From: Gemella morbillorum
Lineage (GTDB): Bacteria; Bacillota; Bacilli; Staphylococcales; Gemellaceae
Assembly: GCF_900476045.1 (NCBI RefSeq)
Contig: NZ_LS483440.1
Coordinates: 992,001-1,056,000, forward strand
Direction of reading: 5' to 3'
DNA: 64,000 bases
Shown: one piece after another, positions 19,419 through 28,848 of the stretch
Layout: each line of letters starts with the position of its first letter
Numbering within the stretch: the first letter of the stretch is position 1
Translations under genes and position numbers: made by a program
Notes under the pieces: model-generated
The model's database searches: none
What the model saw: the letters and a program-made list of their open reading frames with translations, nothing else
What the model was told of the DNA's origin: nothing

Positions 19419-19510
19419 AGGGTTAGTATTAATTTATGATTCTTTGCTTATTATACTCCTTTTCCAATAGAAAATCGAGATTTTAATTTTTCATAAATTA
19501 TCCTAACCCT
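19419..19510. repeat. Inverted repeat between glgD and glgA
   Basis: A 21-nt arm at 19419-19439 and a 20-nt arm at 19491-19510 pair over their whole length with one mismatch and one bulge, enclosing 51 nt. Inside the loop, on the minus strand, is a TATAAT without a clear -35. This is the only real gap inside glgBCDAP. Roles in mRNA processing, attenuation or an internal promoter are all possible. Confidence 0.6.
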
Positions 19511-19519
19511 AATATTTAG

Positions 19520-20635
19520 TTATTTTACAACTTTATTTTTCTCTACAATTACTTGACAATTTTCTGTCCCTTTTAATTCAATTTTTTCTCCTATCGTTGC
19601 AGCTTTATCTGAAATTACATAATCTAAATAAGCTGATTTTTTCACAACGCAATTAGGCATTATTATAGAATTTTTAATTACAGCACCTTCTTCTACAACT
19701 ACATCACGGAATAAAATACTATCTTCAACAATTCCATTAATTTCGCATCCATCACCTAAGATAGAATTTTTAACAATTGCTCCATCTCCATACATTGTTG
19801 GTACACTATCTTGAACTCTTGTCAGTATATCTGTTCCAGATAAAAATAACTCTCTTAACTTATCTGGATTTAGTAAATCTTTATTAAAGTCATAATATTC
19901 TTGAACACTATTTATAGTTCTATTATAACTCTTAATTTCGTATGCATAAACATTTAATTTATGGAAATTTTTAGCTACATAATCTAATAATATATCTTCC
20001 CAACCTAATGTTGTTCCTTTTTGAACAATATCTTTAAACATAGATTTTGACATAATATAAATTTTAACTTGTGTTGGACAAACTTCATCATATCCATTAT
20101 AGTGATATAAACTGTCATACACTCTATGTTTTTCATCAAATATAATTTGTGATTCACGTTGTTGCGGCTTTCTATATGTATAAGCTAAAGTAACATCAGC
20201 ATTTGTGTTTTTATGGTATTTTACCATTTCTTTAAAATCAATATTTCCAACAATATTTGCATCTGCTAAAATACAATATTCTTCTAATAAACCATCTGAA
20301 TAAGATATTGCATCACCAAGCGCTTCTATTTTGTTATGAGCAACTCTATTTGATAAGTGATTCGACATAGGTGTAATAAATTTCAAACCACTATTTTTTC
20401 TGTTCAGATCCCAGTCTTTCCCCCAACTTAAATGATCCATTAGCGACTTGTAGTGGTGATTAGTTACAACTGCTATATTAGAAACTTCAGCTTTTACTAA
20501 TGATGATAACATAAAATCTATCATTCTATATCTTGAGGCAATTGATAATGATGATAATGTTCTATTTCTTACCAATCCTTGCAAGTCATCATTTCTATAA
20601 TTGTCTGCGAATAATACACAAAAAGCATTTACCAT
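19520..20635 (-). CDS. glgD: Glucose-1-phosphate adenylyltransferase, GlgD subunit
   Basis: Second, GlgC-related subunit of ADP-glucose pyrophosphorylase; in Bacillus/Geobacillus-type enzymes it modulates the catalytic GlgC. 371 residues: nucleotidyltransferase-like domain then a left-handed beta-helix of hexapeptide repeats from about 275 (VKNSILGDG, VEDSILFRDVVVEE, IKNSIIMPN). The N-terminus lacks the intact GGxGTRL nucleotide loop of GlgC and reads CVLFADNYRNDDLQGL, which argues for a regulatory role. It begins one base after glgC. Confidence 0.95.
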   Translation of the reverse strand: MVNAFCVLFADNYRNDDLQGLVRNRTLSSLSIASRYRMIDFMLSSLVKAEVSNIAVVTNHHYKSLMDHLSWGKDWDLNRKNSGLKFITPMSNHLSNRVAHNKIEALGDAISYSDGLLEEYCILADANIVGNIDFKEMVKYHKNTNADVTLAYTYRKPQQRESQIIFDEKHRVYDSLYHYNGYDEVCPTQVKIYIMSKSMFKDIVQKGTTLGWEDILLDYVAKNFHKLNVYAYEIKSYNRTINSVQEYYDFNKDLLNPDKLRELFLSGTDILTRVQDSVPTMYGDGAIVKNSILGDGCEINGIVEDSILFRDVVVEEGAVIKNSIIMPNCVVKKSAYLDYVISDKAATIGEKIELKGTENCQVIVEKNKVVK

Positions 20636-20636
20636 A

Positions 20637-21809
20637 TTATTTTCCCTCTACTTTCCTATTTTCTGAAACTACTTCATCTTTTCCAACTACCGTGATTTGT
20701 TCTTTTCCTAAAACAATTTCTCTGTGTCCTACCTCAATATTTTCTTTGATTACTGAACCTTCTGCAATAATTGAATTAAAGACTTTTGCACCACGCTCTA
20801 TTTTAGCATTTTGCATTATAATACTTCCTACTACTTCTGCTCCCTCTTCTATAGTAACCCCTGAAGAAATTATTGATTCTGAAACTAATCCTGAAACAGA
20901 CGTTCCATCAGAAATCATAGAATTTTTAACATTAGCACTCGCACTTAAGTATTGTGGCATTACCCCAGCATGACGATAGTATATTCTCCATAGTTTATCA
21001 TCAATATTAAAGTTCTCTTTATTTTTAATTAAGTCCATGTTAGCTTCCCATAAACTTTCAATCGTACCTACGTCTTTCCAATAGCCATAAAACGGATATG
21101 CATAAATATTTTTACCTTCATTTAACATCATAGGAATAATATTTTTACCAAAGTCTTTTTCACTATCTGGATTTTCTTCATCTCGTACTAAATAGTCTTT
21201 TAATTGCTGCCAACTGAAAATATAAATTCCCATTGACGCTTTAGTTGAAATTGGATGTTCTGGTTTTTCTAAAAATTCAGTTACTCTTAAATCCTCGTTT
21301 GTATTAAGAATACCAAAGCGACTTGCTTCTTCAATTGGTACATTAATATGAGCAATAGTTAGATCTGCACCTTTTTGTTTGTGGAAATCCAACATTTCTT
21401 TATAGTTCATTTTATAAATGTGATCACCTGATAAAATAAGAACGTACTCTGGATCATATTGTTCAATATATTTTATATTTTGATAAATTGCATTAGCAGT
21501 TCCTTTATACCATTCTCCTGTTTTCCCTGCTGTGTAAGGTGGTAAAATTGATAATCCCCCATCCATTCTATCTAAGTCCCAAGGTTGTCCATTTCCCATA
21601 TATGAATTAAGCTCTAATGGCATAAACTGCGTTAATACACCTACCGTAGAGATTCCAGAGTTTGCACAGTTTGAAAGTGGAAAATCTATAATTCTATATT
21701 TTCCACCAAACGGTACAGCTGGTTTTGCCATATCTTGTGTTAAAACTTGAAGTCTCGTTCCTTGACCTCCTGCTAATAGCATTGCTACTACTTCTTTTTT
21801 ACGCGCCAT
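20637..21809 (-). CDS. glgC: Glucose-1-phosphate adenylyltransferase, catalytic subunit
   Basis: Makes ADP-glucose from glucose 1-phosphate and ATP, the committed step of bacterial glycogen synthesis. 390 residues. [10 protein letters not shown] near 11-20, [15 protein letters not shown], and the substrate loop FLEKPEHP are intact; the C-terminal beta-helix has hexapeptide repeats from about 290. GGGGGA precedes the ATG. It lies between glgB (27 bp) and glgD (1 bp), matching the Bacillus glgBCDAP order. Confidence 0.97.
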   Translation of the reverse strand: MARKKEVVAMLLAGGQGTRLQVLTQDMAKPAVPFGGKYRIIDFPLSNCANSGISTVGVLTQFMPLELNSYMGNGQPWDLDRMDGGLSILPPYTAGKTGEWYKGTANAIYQNIKYIEQYDPEYVLILSGDHIYKMNYKEMLDFHKQKGADLTIAHINVPIEEASRFGILNTNEDLRVTEFLEKPEHPISTKASMGIYIFSWQQLKDYLVRDEENPDSEKDFGKNIIPMMLNEGKNIYAYPFYGYWKDVGTIESLWEANMDLIKNKENFNIDDKLWRIYYRHAGVMPQYLSASANVKNSMISDGTSVSGLVSESIISSGVTIEEGAEVVGSIIMQNAKIERGAKVFNSIIAEGSVIKENIEVGHREIVLGKEQITVVGKDEVVSENRKVEGK

Positions 21810-21836
21810 AAATTTGTCCCCCGTCTTCTAAACTTA

Positions 21837-23687
21837 TTATTTCTTTTCTATATACATTGTTGCATAAGGTGGTATATTTATACTCAAAGTATATTGGAAA
21901 TTGTTTTTCTTTTTATTTAGTGTTTTTAAATTTCTATTTTGTAATGCTGTACCATCATATTTTTTAGCATCTGAATTTAATGATATTTTGTAGCTTCCCC
22001 AAGTATCCACACCTATTTCATAACCTTTTAATATTTGGCCTGAAAAATTACTTACTACTAATACTTCTTTTCCGCTATTATCAATTCTTGAAAAAGCAAA
22101 GACATTATTTGTATTATCATCAACTATATGCCATCTAAAACCGTTCCAATCACAATCATTTTGCCATAATGCAGGTGTAGATTTATAATATTTATTTAAT
22201 TCTTTCACATAACGTTGGCTAAAACTATGTTTTGGGTATAGTAACAAGAACCAATCAAGTTGTCTTTCTTCATCCCATTCTATAAATTGTGCTATGTCAA
22301 CACCCATAAATGTTAATTTTTTCCCAGGATGTGCAAACATATAACCTAAAAATGCTTTAAAATTAGAAAATTTATCTTCATATGCTACCGGTGCTTTATC
22401 TAAAAGTGACTTTTTCCCATGTACTACTTCATCATGAGATATTGGTAAAATATAATTTTCTGAAAAGGCATAGCACATTGAGAATGTGAATTTGTCATGT
22501 GATCCTTTTCTAAAAAATGGGTCTACTTCTAAATAATCAAGACTATCGTTCATCCATCCCATGTTCCACTTGAAATCAAATCCAAGTCCACCGTGCTCAA
22601 CAGCAGCCGTTACTTTAGGATAACTTGTAGATTCTTCTGCAATCATACTAACTCCAGAATAATTTTCTTTAACATATAGATTTAGATTTTTTAGAAAATC
22701 TATCGCTTCTAAATTTTCAAAACCTCCATAGATATTCCTTGCCGATTTTTCTTCATCACGACAATAGTTTAAAAATATCATTGAACTAACCGCATCAACT
22801 CTTAATCCATCAATATGATAATCTTCAATCCAAGATATTGCGCTAGAAGTTAAAAATGATTTAACTTCATTACGTCCATAGTCAAAAACTCTAGTTCCCC
22901 ACCCTTCGTGTTCCATTTTTCTTGTATCTGAATATTCATAGCAAGGTGTTCCATCAAATTCATATAATCCATGTGCATCTTTTGTAAAATGTCCTGGCAC
23001 CCAATCAAGAATAACACCAATATTATTTTTATGACACTTATCAACAAAATACATAAAATCTTCTGGAGTTCCATATCTTGATGTAGGTGAAAAATATCCT
23101 GTTACTTGATAACCCCAAGATTTATCATATGGATACTCAGTTACTGGAAGTAATTCAATGTGAGTATAGTTCATTTCTTTTACATAGTTAACTAGTTCAT
23201 CTGCCAACTCGCGATAACTAAATTCATCGCCGTTTTCTTTATGTTTCCAAGATCCCAAATGTACTTCATAAATATTCATAGGTTCATGGTAAGGAACTTT
23301 TCGCTTAGCCATCCACTTATCATCTTCCCATTCATATTTTGGAAGCCTATAAACCTTAGATGCAGTTTGAGGTCTAGTTTCTGCATGTACCGCATAAGGA
23401 TCTGCTTTCCATAGTTCCTGACCGCTTTCTGTTACAATAATATACTTATATGAATCAAATTGTTTCACATCAGGTACTGTGATCTCATAAATTCCTTTAT
23501 CATTAAAAGGTTGCATTTCATAAACATGTGGATCCCACGAACAAAACTCACCTGTCACAAAAACTTTTTTGGCTTTTGGTGCCCAAACTCTAAAGGTACA
23601 AACTCCATCTTCTAAAAATGATCCTAAAAATTTATGACTATGGTAGTTAGTTCCTTCATGAAATAAGTATTCCGCCATACTATTCAC
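21837..23687 (-). CDS. glgB: 1,4-alpha-glucan branching enzyme
   Basis: GH13 enzyme making alpha-1,6 branches in glycogen. 616 residues: CBM48-like N-domain (about 20-115, FRVWAPKAKKVFVTGEF), catalytic barrel with nucleophile Asp near 299 in GLRVDAVSS, acid Glu near 349 in IAEEST, and ISHDEVVHGK near 417, then a C-terminal beta domain. Start is GTG with AAAGGGGG 7 bp upstream; a second in-frame ATG lies three codons later. First gene of the glg operon, with a ~130-nt leader that holds a cre-like site. Confidence 0.96.
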   Translation of the reverse strand: MNSMAEYLFHEGTNYHSHKFLGSFLEDGVCTFRVWAPKAKKVFVTGEFCSWDPHVYEMQPFNDKGIYEITVPDVKQFDSYKYIIVTESGQELWKADPYAVHAETRPQTASKVYRLPKYEWEDDKWMAKRKVPYHEPMNIYEVHLGSWKHKENGDEFSYRELADELVNYVKEMNYTHIELLPVTEYPYDKSWGYQVTGYFSPTSRYGTPEDFMYFVDKCHKNNIGVILDWVPGHFTKDAHGLYEFDGTPCYEYSDTRKMEHEGWGTRVFDYGRNEVKSFLTSSAISWIEDYHIDGLRVDAVSSMIFLNYCRDEEKSARNIYGGFENLEAIDFLKNLNLYVKENYSGVSMIAEESTSYPKVTAAVEHGGLGFDFKWNMGWMNDSLDYLEVDPFFRKGSHDKFTFSMCYAFSENYILPISHDEVVHGKKSLLDKAPVAYEDKFSNFKAFLGYMFAHPGKKLTFMGVDIAQFIEWDEERQLDWFLLLYPKHSFSQRYVKELNKYYKSTPALWQNDCDWNGFRWHIVDDNTNNVFAFSRIDNSGKEVLVVSNFSGQILKGYEIGVDTWGSYKISLNSDAKKYDGTALQNRNLKTLNKKKNNFQYTLSINIPPYATMYIEKK

Positions 23688-23711
23688 TATATAACCCCCT
23701 TTTCCAATTAA

Positions 23712-23725
23712 AGTAAACGTTTTCT
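23712..23725. promoter_or_regulatory. cre-like operator in the glgB leader
   Basis: AGTAAACGTTTTCT matches the CcpA/LacI-family cre consensus TGWAANCGNTNWCA at all but its first and last positions. It lies about 95 bp downstream of the predicted glg start site, where a bound repressor could block elongation. Confidence 0.55.
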
Positions 23726-23825
23726 TTTGTTGTAAAAAAAAGAAACATTAAAATAATAAATAAATAAAATAATAAATAAATTTAATTACTTTATTATTGG
23801 ATTTCTTTTGCTTTTTTATACTTAT

Positions 23826-23854
23826 ATTATAACACATACCCCAATTTCTGTAAA
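23826..23854 (-). promoter_or_regulatory. Promoter of glgBCDAP
   Basis: Minus-strand TTTACA, 17 bp, TATAAT (perfect -10). Predicted start near 23819 gives a ~130-nt leader before glgB. The -35 overlaps the cre-like site at 23849-23862. Confidence 0.75.
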
Positions 23855-23862
23855 TGTTTTCT
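23849..23862. promoter_or_regulatory. cre-like operator over the glg -35
   Basis: TGTAAATGTTTTCT shares 13 of 14 bases with the other site's GTAAACGTTTTCTT when shifted by one, and departs from the cre consensus at the central C and final A. It covers the glg -35 and lies 137 bp from the first site, about 13 helical turns. Confidence 0.5.
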
Positions 23863-23940
23863 TACAAAATGATGATTGCTTTTTATACTTACAAAATAAA
23901 GAATATATAAAAGTTTTTTTATATTTTCGCATTCAATTAA

Positions 23941-23969
23941 TTTACAATAATATTATTTTATATTACAAT
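23941..23969 (+). promoter_or_regulatory. Promoter of the GH13 gene
   Basis: TTTACA, 17 bp, TACAAT on the plus strand, about 60 nt before the GH13 start codon. Together with the glg promoter it fills the 350-bp divergent gap 23688-24037, which contains no gene I can support. Confidence 0.65.
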
Positions 23970-24037
23970 TATATTGTTGAAAAATTCACATATAAATTTA
24001 ATGCAAAAAATATTACATTAATGGAGAAAATAAAATT

Positions 24038-25888
24038 ATGATTATTTTTAACCCCATTTATAACAAGTTTCCTCATGGAGCAATTATAAATAAACAAAGT
24101 TTAAAATTTGAAGTGTTAATTAGAGATGATTTTTACTTTAATGATTTTAGAATAGTAATAAAAAATGAATTTACAGGAATTTCATTTTCTAAAAGCTTAA
24201 CTTTTCTTGAGAAAAACTCATCTAATTATTCAAAATATTTTGTTGACTTCGGTGGTTTTGATATAGGATTATATTTTTATCATTTTGAAGTTGTATTTGA
24301 TAGTTTCACCGCTTATTTGAAAAATGATAATTTAGATGCTAAATTAGTACGTGAAAATAGCGAATTACCTGATTGGCAATTGACAGTCTATGATGAAAAC
24401 TTTACCACTCCTGATTGGTATAAAGGTTCTATAATGTACCAAATTTTTCCTGATAGGTTTAAACGTAGCGAAAAATATGTTGCACCTGCTGCAAAAAATG
24501 AAGATATTCGAATCAGACATAAATCATGGGATGCAATCCCCCATTCATCAATAACACATAAAGACTATGGTGCTAAAGATTTCCTAATGGGTAATTTGCT
24601 AGGTATTGAAGAAGAAAAAGATTATTTCAAAAAATTAAATATAGAAAGTATTTATCTAAATCCAATAGTTGAAAGCCCTGAAAATCACCGTTATTCTACT
24701 TCAGATTATTTTAAAGTGGATCCGTATTTTGGAACAAATGATCAATTTGAAGAATTTTGTAACAACTTTAAACAAGACAATATTAAAATAATTTTAGATG
24801 GTGTCTTCAGTCACACAGGCTCTGATAGTATTTACTTTAACAGATATAACCACTATGATAGCATAGGATCTTTTAATTCAAAAGAATCCCCTTATTATTC
24901 TTGGTTTAACTTTATTAATTTCCCTAATGAATATCATTCTTGGTGGGGATTTGATAATTTACCAACTGTAGTAAAAGAAAATAAAGAATATAGTGACTTT
25001 ATTAATAATAAAGATACTGGCGTTGTCAATTTTTGGCAAAAGTTAGGTATCTCTGGTTGGCGACTTGACGTGGCTGACGAGTTTCCTGATGAATTCCTTG
25101 ATCGTATTCGCGAAACAGCAAAATATTATGATAAAGACGCCTTAATTATCGGAGAAGTTTGGGAAGATGCAACGAATAAAATTTCTTATAATACACGTCG
25201 ACGCTATTTCTTAGGAAAACAACTTGATAGTGTTATGAATTATCCTTGGAAAGATGCAATTATTAATTTTGTTAAGTACAATGATGCCAAGAAATTCTCA
25301 GTTGAAATATTAAAACTGGTAGAAAACTATCCACAACCCGCTCTTGATTGCATTATGAACCTATTAGATAGTCATGATACTGAACGTGTGCTTACTTTAC
25401 TTGCATTTGATAATCCAGAAAGTATTCCAGTAAATGAACGTCCAACATACAAATTATCAGATGAACAATATACTAAAGCTCGAGAACTATTAAAATTTGC
25501 AAGTTTTATTCAATTTACATTACCTGGTGTCCCATGTATTTACTATGGAGATGAAATTGGTATGTATGGCTTTAGAGATCCATACAATCGTTTAGGTTTT
25601 GCTCACGATAAAAAAGATTCTGATCTACTAAATCACTATATAGAGCTGTCTAATTTTAGACATGATAATAAAGAAAACTTCATAACTGGATTCGAAATGA
25701 GTTATATTGCTGACAAATGTATCGCATACCGTAGGAATGATATTCTTTGTATTATTAATCTAGATAACAAAGCACATTTTATACCAGAATATAATGGAGA
25801 AAAAATATTTGGAAATAATAAAATATACGTCACTCCATATGGTGTAGTAATTCCACCAAGTAGTTATATAGCTGTTAAAATTAAATAA
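24038..25888 (+). CDS. GH13 alpha-glucan hydrolase (neopullulanase/cyclomaltodextrinase type)
   Basis: Predicted cytoplasmic alpha-amylase-family enzyme acting on maltodextrins or branched glucans. 616 residues, no signal peptide. N-terminal beta domain (1-120), MYQIFPDRF near 143, catalytic Asp near 347 in GWRLDVADEF, Glu near 374 in IIGEVWED, Asp near 446 in LLDSHDTERV. The order of motifs and the N-domain fit neopullulanase-like enzymes; exact specificity cannot be read. GGAG lies 11 bp before the ATG. Divergent from glgB and sharing its regulatory gap, so it is probably controlled with glycogen metabolism. One of only four intact plus-strand genes here. Confidence 0.88.
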   Translation: MIIFNPIYNKFPHGAIINKQSLKFEVLIRDDFYFNDFRIVIKNEFTGISFSKSLTFLEKNSSNYSKYFVDFGGFDIGLYFYHFEVVFDSFTAYLKNDNLDAKLVRENSELPDWQLTVYDENFTTPDWYKGSIMYQIFPDRFKRSEKYVAPAAKNEDIRIRHKSWDAIPHSSITHKDYGAKDFLMGNLLGIEEEKDYFKKLNIESIYLNPIVESPENHRYSTSDYFKVDPYFGTNDQFEEFCNNFKQDNIKIILDGVFSHTGSDSIYFNRYNHYDSIGSFNSKESPYYSWFNFINFPNEYHSWWGFDNLPTVVKENKEYSDFINNKDTGVVNFWQKLGISGWRLDVADEFPDEFLDRIRETAKYYDKDALIIGEVWEDATNKISYNTRRRYFLGKQLDSVMNYPWKDAIINFVKYNDAKKFSVEILKLVENYPQPALDCIMNLLDSHDTERVLTLLAFDNPESIPVNERPTYKLSDEQYTKARELLKFASFIQFTLPGVPCIYYGDEIGMYGFRDPYNRLGFAHDKKDSDLLNHYIELSNFRHDNKENFITGFEMSYIADKCIAYRRNDILCIINLDNKAHFIPEYNGEKIFGNNKIYVTPYGVVIPPSSYIAVKIK

Positions 25889-25931
25889 AAAAACTTTCGC
25901 AGTTTGTAATTCTAACTGCGAAAGTTTTTTT
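25887..25931. terminator. Bidirectional terminator between GH13 gene and ppc
   Basis: Perfect inverted repeat with GC-rich core CTTTCGCAGTT/AACTGCGAAAG, flanked by A-run and T-run, so it works in both directions for the two convergent genes. Confidence 0.9.
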
Positions 25932-25932
25932 A

Positions 25933-28623
25933 TTATCCCGAGTTTCTTAGCCCTGTTGCTATTCCATTAATAGTAATATGAATAGTGTTAACCTGTGATT
26001 CTGGAAGCTTACCTTCTCTAGCACGTTTTATTAATTCTATTTGTAAATAGTTTAATGTATTGAAGTATTGTAACCTATTATCTAAACTTTTAGTTAAATA
26101 TGTATTATCTTCTAAAAATTCTTTATGTTCCGAAATTTTTAAAACTACCTCTTTTGTTAGTTGCCATTCTTTTAAAATTTCATCATATACCTGTTTTGTT
26201 TTTTGATCCTTACAAAGATTTGCATATTCTTTTGCTATTCCCATATCTGATTTTGACATAACCATATCTACATTTGATAGTAGCGATGTAAAGAACGGCC
26301 AATTTTTATACATACTGCGGAGTTTATCAATATTTTCTTTATCTTTATTAATAAAGTTTGAAAATGCAGTCCCTACTCCATACCACCCTGGCAGCATTAT
26401 TCTACTTTGTGACCATGAAAATACCCAAGGAATGGCTCTTAATCCCCCAATATCTGTAATTTTTTTACGTGAAGCTGGGCGAGAACCTATATTTAGGCTT
26501 GAAATTTCTTTAATTGGCGTTGCTTCAAAAAAATAGTTATAGAAATTCGGATTTTCAAATACAAGTTTACGGTATGCTTCATAACTATCCGCCACAATTT
26601 CATCCATTATAACTTGAATTTCTGGAATATCTCTAATATCTGTGTTAACTTTATCAGCATTCATTCTTTGAATCACCGCAGAAAACAGCGCTTCTAAGTT
26701 GTAATATGCTGCATCACTATTACCGTATTTAGCTGCAATAATCTCTCCTTGTTCTGTAAGACGTATTCTATCTTGAACACTACCTAGTGGTTGAGAAATA
26801 ATTGCATCATAACTTGGTCCGCCTCCACGACCTACTGTACCTCCACGACCATGGAAGAATGTGATTTTTATACCATACTTTTCTCCAAGCGATGATAATT
26901 CTTGTTGGGCCTTATATAGCGACCATCCAGATGATAAATATCCACCATCTTTATTACTATCAGAATATCCTAACATAATTTCTTGATAATTTTTATTATC
27001 ACTAACCCATTTTTTCACAATATCAAGATTTAAATAATTATCCATGATTTCATAAGAATTTTCTAAATCTTCTATAGTTTCAAATAATGGTACTAACTGT
27101 AACCTTGCAAAATCTTTTCCTACTAACCCTACTTCTTTCAACATTATTGCAAGTTCTAACAAATCTGAAATACTTGTAGTATGAGATATAATATTTTGAC
27201 GTATTACATTGTTTCCTAGTTTATCTTTTAAATATTTTGCTGTACGAAAAATTTCAAGTTCTTTTTTCAATTCTTCAGATTGCCTGCTATCGTCCCCTAT
27301 ACTAAGGGGTCGTGGATCTTCATTTAACTGTCTCAATAGTAATTTGCATTTTTCTTCTTCTGATAATGAATTATAATTTTGTTCAATATTAGCACATTTT
27401 AGAAGTTCCGCTACACATGCCTCATGAACACTAGAATCTTGACGCATATCAATGCTTGCCAGATAAAATCCAAAGATTTTAACTACATTCAATAATTCTT
27501 CAAATTCTCCAGTTATTAAAATTTCCCCTTTGTTCTCTAAAAGAGATTTTTCCATAATTTTTAAATCTTTTTCGAAATCCTCAGCACTTAAGTAAATATC
27601 ACCATGCATTGTATCATTTAATAAATATTCACGAGTATTTTCTAATTTACATCTTACATAAAATATAGCTTTTCTATAAAATTCTTTTTCTCTATATTCT
27701 GATAAATCTAAAGACTTATTGGCAAGCTCACGAAGAGCTTCACTTTCTCCTATCAATTGCGATGACATAGAAAATGTACGATACAAATTATCTAACTTAT
27801 TCAAATAATAATTTGTGATTAAATCACATTGCTTCATAGCAGACAGTTTTAGTGTTTCTGCTGTTACGTAGGGATTTCCATCTCTATCTCCACCTATCCA
27901 CATCCCCATAGTTATAGGAGCTTCATTTTCCAATGGTATATTATGTTCTTTTAACAAGTTTTTATATTCAGTCATAAGTTTAGAGATAGCTTTTATAAAC
28001 GATAAATTATAATACTCTAATACATTCGTAATTTCGTTAACTACTTTTAATTTTTTTTCACGAATTATATCACTTTGTAACAAAATTTCAATGTGTTTTT
28101 GTAAATCATTATACCATTTATTTTTATTAATTAGTCCATTTTTAACATCACGATGTTTTCTTAATAAGTTATGTAGTTTTTCTGTTAAATCTAGAATTGT
28201 TTTTCTTTGAACTTGGGTAGGATGCGCTGTTAAAACAGGTACTACATTAATATTTTCCAAAATATTAGCATCTTTTAATTTAGACATTGAATCAGATAAT
28301 TTTCCTACATAAGTTTCTCCAGAATTATTTTTGTAGTTTACCTCATAAGCTAAATCAACATCTTCTGAAATATTGATTAATAATGGTAACGTTGAGAAAA
28401 AGTTAGCTACTATTTCCATCTCTTCTTGATTTAAACTCTTTATAATTTTGTTTAATTGATCATATTCTTTACTATCAGCTAATCGTTTTAATTCGATAAT
28501 TTTATTAAAAGTCTCTTTTGAAGTCATCTTCTCTGTTGCTTTCAACAAAATCTGTGTTAATATTTCTATTTCTTCATGTACAATATGTTCATTTACATTA
28601 CTTTCTAGTCTCTTACTTTGCAT
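25933..28623 (-). CDS. ppc: Phosphoenolpyruvate carboxylase
   Basis: Adds bicarbonate to PEP to give oxaloacetate, refilling C4 acids. 896 residues, full length. Catalytic His in [10 protein letters not shown] near 131 (many Gram-positives have Q instead of E here), [11 protein letters not shown] near 244, [12 protein letters not shown] near 547, the glycine loop [13 protein letters not shown] near 588-601, GSRPASRK near 714, and the C-terminal GLRNSG. AAGGAG precedes the ATG. Monocistronic, with its own promoter and a palindromic leader. Confidence 0.97.
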   Translation of the reverse strand: MQSKRLESNVNEHIVHEEIEILTQILLKATEKMTSKETFNKIIELKRLADSKEYDQLNKIIKSLNQEEMEIVANFFSTLPLLINISEDVDLAYEVNYKNNSGETYVGKLSDSMSKLKDANILENINVVPVLTAHPTQVQRKTILDLTEKLHNLLRKHRDVKNGLINKNKWYNDLQKHIEILLQSDIIREKKLKVVNEITNVLEYYNLSFIKAISKLMTEYKNLLKEHNIPLENEAPITMGMWIGGDRDGNPYVTAETLKLSAMKQCDLITNYYLNKLDNLYRTFSMSSQLIGESEALRELANKSLDLSEYREKEFYRKAIFYVRCKLENTREYLLNDTMHGDIYLSAEDFEKDLKIMEKSLLENKGEILITGEFEELLNVVKIFGFYLASIDMRQDSSVHEACVAELLKCANIEQNYNSLSEEEKCKLLLRQLNEDPRPLSIGDDSRQSEELKKELEIFRTAKYLKDKLGNNVIRQNIISHTTSISDLLELAIMLKEVGLVGKDFARLQLVPLFETIEDLENSYEIMDNYLNLDIVKKWVSDNKNYQEIMLGYSDSNKDGGYLSSGWSLYKAQQELSSLGEKYGIKITFFHGRGGTVGRGGGPSYDAIISQPLGSVQDRIRLTEQGEIIAAKYGNSDAAYYNLEALFSAVIQRMNADKVNTDIRDIPEIQVIMDEIVADSYEAYRKLVFENPNFYNYFFEATPIKEISSLNIGSRPASRKKITDIGGLRAIPWVFSWSQSRIMLPGWYGVGTAFSNFINKDKENIDKLRSMYKNWPFFTSLLSNVDMVMSKSDMGIAKEYANLCKDQKTKQVYDEILKEWQLTKEVVLKISEHKEFLEDNTYLTKSLDNRLQYFNTLNYLQIELIKRAREGKLPESQVNTIHITINGIATGLRNSG

Positions 28624-28645
28624 TAAACTACTCCTTACTTTAATT

Positions 28646-28681
28646 TTGATAATAAGATTACCATTGTAATTTTATTATCAA
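28646..28681. repeat. Near-perfect 36-bp palindrome in the ppc leader
   Basis: 15 pairs with one mismatch and a CATT loop: outer arms TTGATAATAA (28646-28655) and TTATTATCAA (28672-28681), inner ATTAC/GTAAT. It lies between the predicted ppc start site (~28692) and the RBS, so it is either an operator or an mRNA hairpin. Confidence 0.75.
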
Positions 28682-28698
28682 CAATAGCCACATATTCC

Positions 28699-28727
28699 AT
28701 TATAAAACTTTTTTCTATATAAAACAA
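28699..28727 (-). promoter_or_regulatory. Promoter of ppc
   Basis: Minus-strand TTGTTT, 17 bp, TATAAT, about 70 nt upstream of the start codon. Confidence 0.6.
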
Positions 28728-28809
28728 TTGCTTTGGAAGATTTTTCTATGTTTTTTTTATTAAATTACTAACTTTTTATAAATTTTTTTTACTAATGTTC
28801 TTATTTTAG

Positions 28810-28845
28810 AAAAATACCCGAAAAGCTAAAATGCTTTTCGGGTAC
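28810..28845 (-). terminator. Terminator of the gyr operon
   Basis: Perfect 12-bp stem TACCCGAAAAGC/GCTTTTCGGGTA followed on the minus strand by TTTTTCTAAAA, directly after gyrA. Confidence 0.9.
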
Positions 28846-28848
28846 TTC

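Noticed and set aside
23808-24041. 77-codon plus-strand frame upstream of the GH13 gene
   Set aside because: It covers the promoters and an operator of the divergent region, has no RBS and a composition that follows the local AT content.
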